A DNA stretch of 18,144 nucleotides, taken from contig DGUF01000051.1 in NCBI GenBank assembly GCA_002394525.1, positions 1 through 18,144 of the forward strand. Reading direction: 5' to 3'. Source of the stretch: Lachnospiraceae bacterium UBA4317 (lineage in GTDB: Bacteria; Bacillota_A; Clostridia; Lachnospirales; Lachnospiraceae). The position numbers were made by a program, and so were the translations under genes. The notes below the pieces were generated by a model that saw only the letters and a program-made list of their open reading frames with translations, did no database searches and had not been told where the DNA came from. This document shows positions 15,233-18,144 of this stretch, piece by piece (the first letter of the stretch is position 1; the number at the start of each line of letters is the position of its first letter).

Positions 15233-15831
15233 CCGTCCACCGCCTTTCCGAGTGCTGCCGGGAATAGCAGAAACGTGGCCGAGAGCAGGGTATCGAACCA
15301 GAAGTACGGATGCGCCAAAGTGTCGTATGTGCCGAAACAGGAGGCCGTCCAGGCGGCGTATTCCGCGGTACAGAACAGCAGCACTACGATAAAGACCGGT
15401 TCCTTACGGGACAGGAGCATGTCCAATGCATGCCACATCAGGAGGCTCATGAACACCGCCGTGATAATGTTCCCGATCCAATCCCCGAATTGCATGTAAA
15501 ACACGCACATCCCGGCGGAAAACACAGGTATGATCCAGAGGATCTTCCGGTGTTTCTTTTCCTCACGGGACCTTCTCAATTCAAACAGGAGCAGAAGCAG
15601 GAAGAGGTAAGAGGCGTACCAGCTGAGGTAGGGGATGTAGGAATAAGCAGGCGTTCGCCCATACAGCACAAGAAAGAGTTCCCAGTACAGGTCCCCCAGA
15701 AAGAATACCCCGGATGCCAGAGCCAGAACGATCCAGGCACGGTTTTGCTCAAGGACCCCTTTCCGGACAGCGACGACCGTACAGATCCCCGTCGTAATGA
15801 GCTGGATGGCGTTTTCGATGATCTCGATCAT
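15229..15831 (-). CDS. Unrecognised ~7-TM membrane protein in the sigma operon
   Basis: 200 residues, almost all hydrophobic, with likely membrane segments near 3-22, 33-58, 63-87, 97-115, 117-136, 144-166 and 178-196. A short charged loop (RRSREEKKHRK) around 88-96 breaks the third and fourth. It is rich in Trp, Tyr and Phe. I do not recognise the family and see no catalytic motif. It overlaps the genes on both sides by ATGA (15828-15831 and 15229-15232), so it is translated with the putative anti-sigma protein and the PrsW-like protease. A sensing or scaffold role beside the protease is possible but is inference. Confidence 0.8.
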   Translation of the reverse strand: MIEIIENAIQLITTGICTVVAVRKGVLEQNRAWIVLALASGVFFLGDLYWELFLVLYGRTPAYSYIPYLSWYASYLFLLLLLFELRRSREEKKHRKILWIIPVFSAGMCVFYMQFGDWIGNIITAVFMSLLMWHALDMLLSRKEPVFIVVLLFCTAEYAAWTASCFGTYDTLAHPYFWFDTLLSATFLLFPAALGKAVDG

Positions 15832-16235
15832 AGGTCATCTCCCGGATCTTTTGCCTTCTTCAACCCAGCCGCCTCTGCGCTTTCCTCCTGCACGTCGACA
15901 GCCCCCGCATGTCGTTCTTCCCTTTCCTGCCATTTTTTAAGCCGGAAACAGAAAATAGTGACCGAAACTCCCAAAAGAAACGCGATGGTCCCGATAACGA
16001 TATAGCCTAAAAGGCTGCTCCCGGAGAAGATGCTGGCACTCATGCTGCCCTGATTCTCTTCAGACACGAAGGCCCGCGAGAATCCTGGCATGAAAACAGC
16101 GAGAGCGATAACAGCCGCAAAGCACGCCGTTATGCTGACTGCCTGTATGATCGCAGTCCTGTGCTGCCTTTTCTCTTTTTCCAGCTCCGCCGCCCGCTTA
16201 TGCATCGCGGCGATTCGTTCCTCATTCGTGCGCAT
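15828..16235 (-). CDS. Small two-TM membrane protein, putative anti-sigma factor
   Basis: 135 residues. An N-terminal cytoplasmic stretch MRTNEERIAAMHKRAAELEKEKR, TM1 (about 26-49), a loop of about 25 residues (FVSEENQGSMSASIFSGSS), TM2 (about 75-97) and a charged C-terminal tail of about 38 residues. It has no zinc-finger (ZAS) motif. Its start lies inside the sigma gene (ATG 16235; sigma ends 16222) and its end overlaps the next gene, so it is part of a coupled operon. A small membrane protein directly after an ECF sigma factor is commonly its anti-sigma factor, and the downstream PrsW-like protease supports that. This is inferred from context, not from a recognised domain. A paralogue precedes the giant surface protein. 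Confidence 0.82.
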   Translation of the reverse strand: MRTNEERIAAMHKRAAELEKEKRQHRTAIIQAVSITACFAAVIALAVFMPGFSRAFVSEENQGSMSASIFSGSSLLGYIVIGTIAFLLGVSVTIFCFRLKKWQEREERHAGAVDVQEESAEAAGLKKAKDPGDDL

Positions 16236-16776
16236 TCGTGATCCCTTCTTTCATAAGTTCTGTCCGCAGGATCCTTTTTCCTCTCTGGAGCAGCTTGTCT
16301 ATTCTTTTTTTACTGATACCCATAACAGCAGACGCCTCGGCATAGCTCAGGTCCTCAAAATAGACAAGCCAGAGCGCCTCCTTCAGTTCCGGATCAATCC
16401 GCTCAAGACACAGATGGAGGATACGCCTTTTTTCTTTATCCTGAAGACGCTCCTCCGGCGAAAAAATGCCGGCAAGTTCCTTCTCTGCTCCTTCCAGACT
16501 GAAACTCTCGATCCGGCTTTCCCTGCTGTGAAAGCGGGAAGCCAGGTTCCTGGCCGTCTTATACAGATAAGCTTTGAACCCGCCCTCCCGGATGCGGGGC
16601 TTTTTGACCATGATCCTGGCGAACGCCTCGACTGTCAGGTCCTCCGCATCCTGCCAGTTGCGCAGATACCCGTACAGGAAGACAGTCAGGCTGTCGCCAT
16701 ATCGGATCATCAGCCTGTCGTAAGCCGATGTATCGTCTGACAGAAACTGACGATAGGATTCATCATCTCTGTTCAC
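16222..16776 (-). CDS. ECF-type RNA polymerase sigma factor
   Basis: A 184-residue sigma-70 family protein with only regions 2 and 4. Region 2 (about 17-85) includes YLRNWQDAEDLTVEAFARIM and FKAYLYKTARNLA. Region 4 (about 118-175) includes LERIDPELKEALWLVYFEDL and a helix-turn-helix, SYAEASAVMGISKKRIDKLL. The start is GTG 16776, with AAGGAGG at 9 bases. It is the first gene of the operon and overlaps the putative anti-sigma gene by 14 bases. Its promoter looks like a vegetative one, so the operon need not rely on its own product. Its target promoters are unknown; the unit at 14040-14425 is the nearest candidate. Confidence 0.92.
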   Translation of the reverse strand: MNRDDESYRQFLSDDTSAYDRLMIRYGDSLTVFLYGYLRNWQDAEDLTVEAFARIMVKKPRIREGGFKAYLYKTARNLASRFHSRESRIESFSLEGAEKELAGIFSPEERLQDKEKRRILHLCLERIDPELKEALWLVYFEDLSYAEASAVMGISKKRIDKLLQRGKRILRTELMKEGITNAHE

Positions 16777-16886
16777 AGCGGCTGCCCTCCTTTCTTTCCA
16801 GTGCGTTTCCTGCGTTCACAATAATGATAAAGGCTTCTGCTCCGGGTGATATATTCAGTATTTAGCCAACAGGTGAATGTTTAATC

Positions 16887-16915
16887 ATTATATCATCTGC
16901 AATTTTCTTCATCAA
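16887..16915 (-). promoter_or_regulatory. Strong vegetative promoter of the sigma operon
   Basis: Minus strand: -35 TTGATG (16915-16910), a 17-base spacer ending in TGA, then a perfect -10 TATAAT (16892-16887). The TG one base before the -10 makes it an extended -10. Transcription would start near 16880, giving a leader of about 104 nt. Confidence 0.75.
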
Positions 16916-17047
16916 CGAAACAAGGATCACCCTGTAAAACACATACACCAGGAGCATCAAAAGCAGAAGATTGATTTTGCACGCCGCTTTAATCTCATCA
17001 GCAAAGGCAAATATGAAGGCGGAATACTGCAAGGAATTCAAAAAAGT

Positions 17048-17114
17048 TCATATAATCACTGCTCTGCGCACTCCGAAATACTGAAATACTCATACAATCT
17101 CATACAATCACTGC
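17048..17114. repeat. Cluster of short direct repeats
   Basis: GAAATACT occurs twice in tandem (17075-17090) and CATACAATC twice with a 10-base period (17091-17109). The 15-base TCATATAATCACTGC (17048-17062) recurs with one change at 17100-17114. Confidence 0.6.
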
Positions 17115-17277
17115 AGAACAGCTTTCAGAAAATCCTGAAGGCCTGTAGGGCCCTCTGCCGCATCAGGGCATCCAGTGTCTGCCAGCCGGACCCTCTTATT
17201 GGAGCCGTGACAATCGCTGCCGGTCGTGATATAAGGGAGTTCTGTATGATACATTATCCCCTTCCCGAATGATTCTT

Positions 17278-18129
17278 TTATCTCCATAGGTTGCGGAACT
17301 GCAAGGGTGTCATGCCGGTTTCCTTCCGGAAAGCCGAGATCAGATGAGATGCACTGCAGAAGCCGCTGTGCTCCGCGATGGTCTCCACGCTCAGGGACGT
17401 TGTATCCAGAAGCTCCCGGGCCGCATTGATGCGGGCCTGCAGAATGTACTGGTGCGGTGTGACCCCCATAATTTTCCGAAAGCTCCGCACATAGTAGCTG
17501 ACACTCATAGCTTCCCGGCCTGCCAGATGCGGAACCGACAGATTCTCCTTAGCATAGTGGACCCGGATGTAGGCGGCAGATTCCCGGATGGATCTCTCGA
17601 TCTCCGTCTCGAAGCGTTCCTGGGCGGAGCGCATCATCAGAGAAAAGAAATAGTGGACACACACGGAAAGCTCATGGGGGTCCATCCCGTCGCTCTTATC
17701 CAGCAGAATAAAGATTCTGTCCAGGATCTCCCGGACGCCCGGATATCTTCGCAGCTTCATGGTGTTTCCGCCTGTGCCGGTGATCAGACGCACATAGGGC
17801 AGGCACCCGCGCCCGTCCATATGCATCCAGATCATGCGCACCTCCGCCCCGGCTGTCCGGTACAGATGGGGTTCTCCCAGATGCATCAGGATCATGTCTC
17901 CCGGGCACATTTCTTTTTGTTCTCCGCCGTACTGCATCTGCAGGCAGCCCTCCTCCACCAGGATCATCTGGCAGGTTCTGATCTCCGAGGCCTCGCGGGC
18001 AAACTGATACGTGCTGTCACAGTGGTAGATCCCCGCTCGCTCAATATAAAAAAGATTCTCTTTGGTAAAGGGGTCCGCCTCATGAAAAAAGCGGAGAGAA
18101 TCGTCCAGTACGCCCTGGTCTATGATCAT
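17278..18129 (-). CDS. AraC family transcriptional regulator with N-terminal cupin domain
   Basis: 283 residues. The N-terminal half is a cupin-like AraC ligand-binding domain, with CQMILVEEGCLQMQYGG, CPGDMILMHLGEPHLYR and a metal-ligand-like His-rich patch. The C-terminal 99 residues (185-283) hold the two AraC helix-turn-helix motifs: LSVPHLAGREAMSVSYYVRSF, then LSVETIAEHSGFCSASHLISAF, ending in the FRKETGMTPLQFR signature. Such proteins usually respond to a sugar or related metabolite and control an adjacent catabolic operon. ATG 18129 follows AAAGGA at about 7 bases, so the gene is complete at the window edge. Its targets are probably divergent genes to the right, outside the window. The ligand cannot be read from sequence. 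Confidence 0.93.
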   Translation of the reverse strand: MIIDQGVLDDSLRFFHEADPFTKENLFYIERAGIYHCDSTYQFAREASEIRTCQMILVEEGCLQMQYGGEQKEMCPGDMILMHLGEPHLYRTAGAEVRMIWMHMDGRGCLPYVRLITGTGGNTMKLRRYPGVREILDRIFILLDKSDGMDPHELSVCVHYFFSLMMRSAQERFETEIERSIRESAAYIRVHYAKENLSVPHLAGREAMSVSYYVRSFRKIMGVTPHQYILQARINAARELLDTTSLSVETIAEHSGFCSASHLISAFRKETGMTPLQFRNLWR

Positions 18130-18144
18130 TTCTGTTTCCTTTCA

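Larger units (their letters stand above)
16777..17277. other. Intergenic region between the sigma operon and the AraC-type gene
   Basis: About 500 bases. Positions 16777-16880 form the leader of the sigma operon, and the promoter follows. The rest, 16916-17277, holds only small duplications and no clear terminator for the AraC-type gene. A 131-codon plus-strand frame (16877-17272) overlaps the promoter, lacks a good ribosome site and resembles no family, so I do not call it. Confidence 0.5.

Noticed and set aside
16877..17272. 131-codon plus-strand frame in the intergenic region
   Set aside because: It overlaps the strong sigma-operon promoter, includes simple tandem repeats, has only a poor AGGTG one base from the ATG, and resembles nothing known.

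Overview
The window looks like chromosomal DNA from a GC-rich member of the Clostridia, most likely Lachnospiraceae. The evidence is strong AGGAGG-type ribosome binding sites, intrinsic terminators, an extended -10 promoter, a PRD-type MtlR, a class II aldolase of the clostridial type, and an InlB/MBG-repeat surface protein linked to an ECF sigma factor. I see no rRNA, tRNA, CRISPR array, transposase or phage gene.

Left region (1-6.0 kb): mannitol uptake. A PTS mannitol EIICB gene (mtlA) runs leftward off the window edge. It carries three single-base insertions whose sum restores the frame. Its regulator MtlR lies on the same strand at 3746-5926. Between them, on the opposite strand, sits a two-domain PPK2 polyphosphate:AMP phosphotransferase. 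A perfect 8+8 inverted repeat, TTTGTCAC-N8-GTGACAAA, lies upstream of the predicted mtlA promoter and is a good candidate MtlR operator.

Middle region (6.0-9.4 kb): housekeeping genes. These are a RidA deaminase (minus strand), and on the plus strand a class II fructose-bisphosphate aldolase, a small cupin and a CaCA-family Ca2+/Na+ antiporter. Strong intrinsic terminators follow the cupin and the antiporter. A degenerate three-copy ~40-bp repeat lies in the cupin 3' region.

Right region (9.5-16.9 kb, all minus strand): the most interesting part. A strong housekeeping-type promoter (TTGATG-N17-TATAAT with an extended -10) drives a tightly overlapping operon of an ECF-type sigma factor, a small two-TM membrane protein, an unrecognised ~7-TM protein and a PrsW-like intramembrane protease. 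After an AT-rich stem-loop terminator comes a second unit: a paralogue of the small two-TM protein, then a 1491-residue secreted multidomain surface protein with a Lys/Glu coiled coil, InlB/Flg_new and MBG repeats and a degenerate sorting signal. PrsW proteases are known to start cleavage of anti-sigma factors. I therefore infer a self-contained envelope-signalling module in which the small membrane proteins may be the anti-sigma or sensor parts and the surface protein a likely output. Two poly-G tracts lie just upstream of the second unit.

Right edge (16.9-18.1 kb): a 500-bp intergenic stretch with small tandem duplications, then a complete AraC-family regulator on the minus strand.
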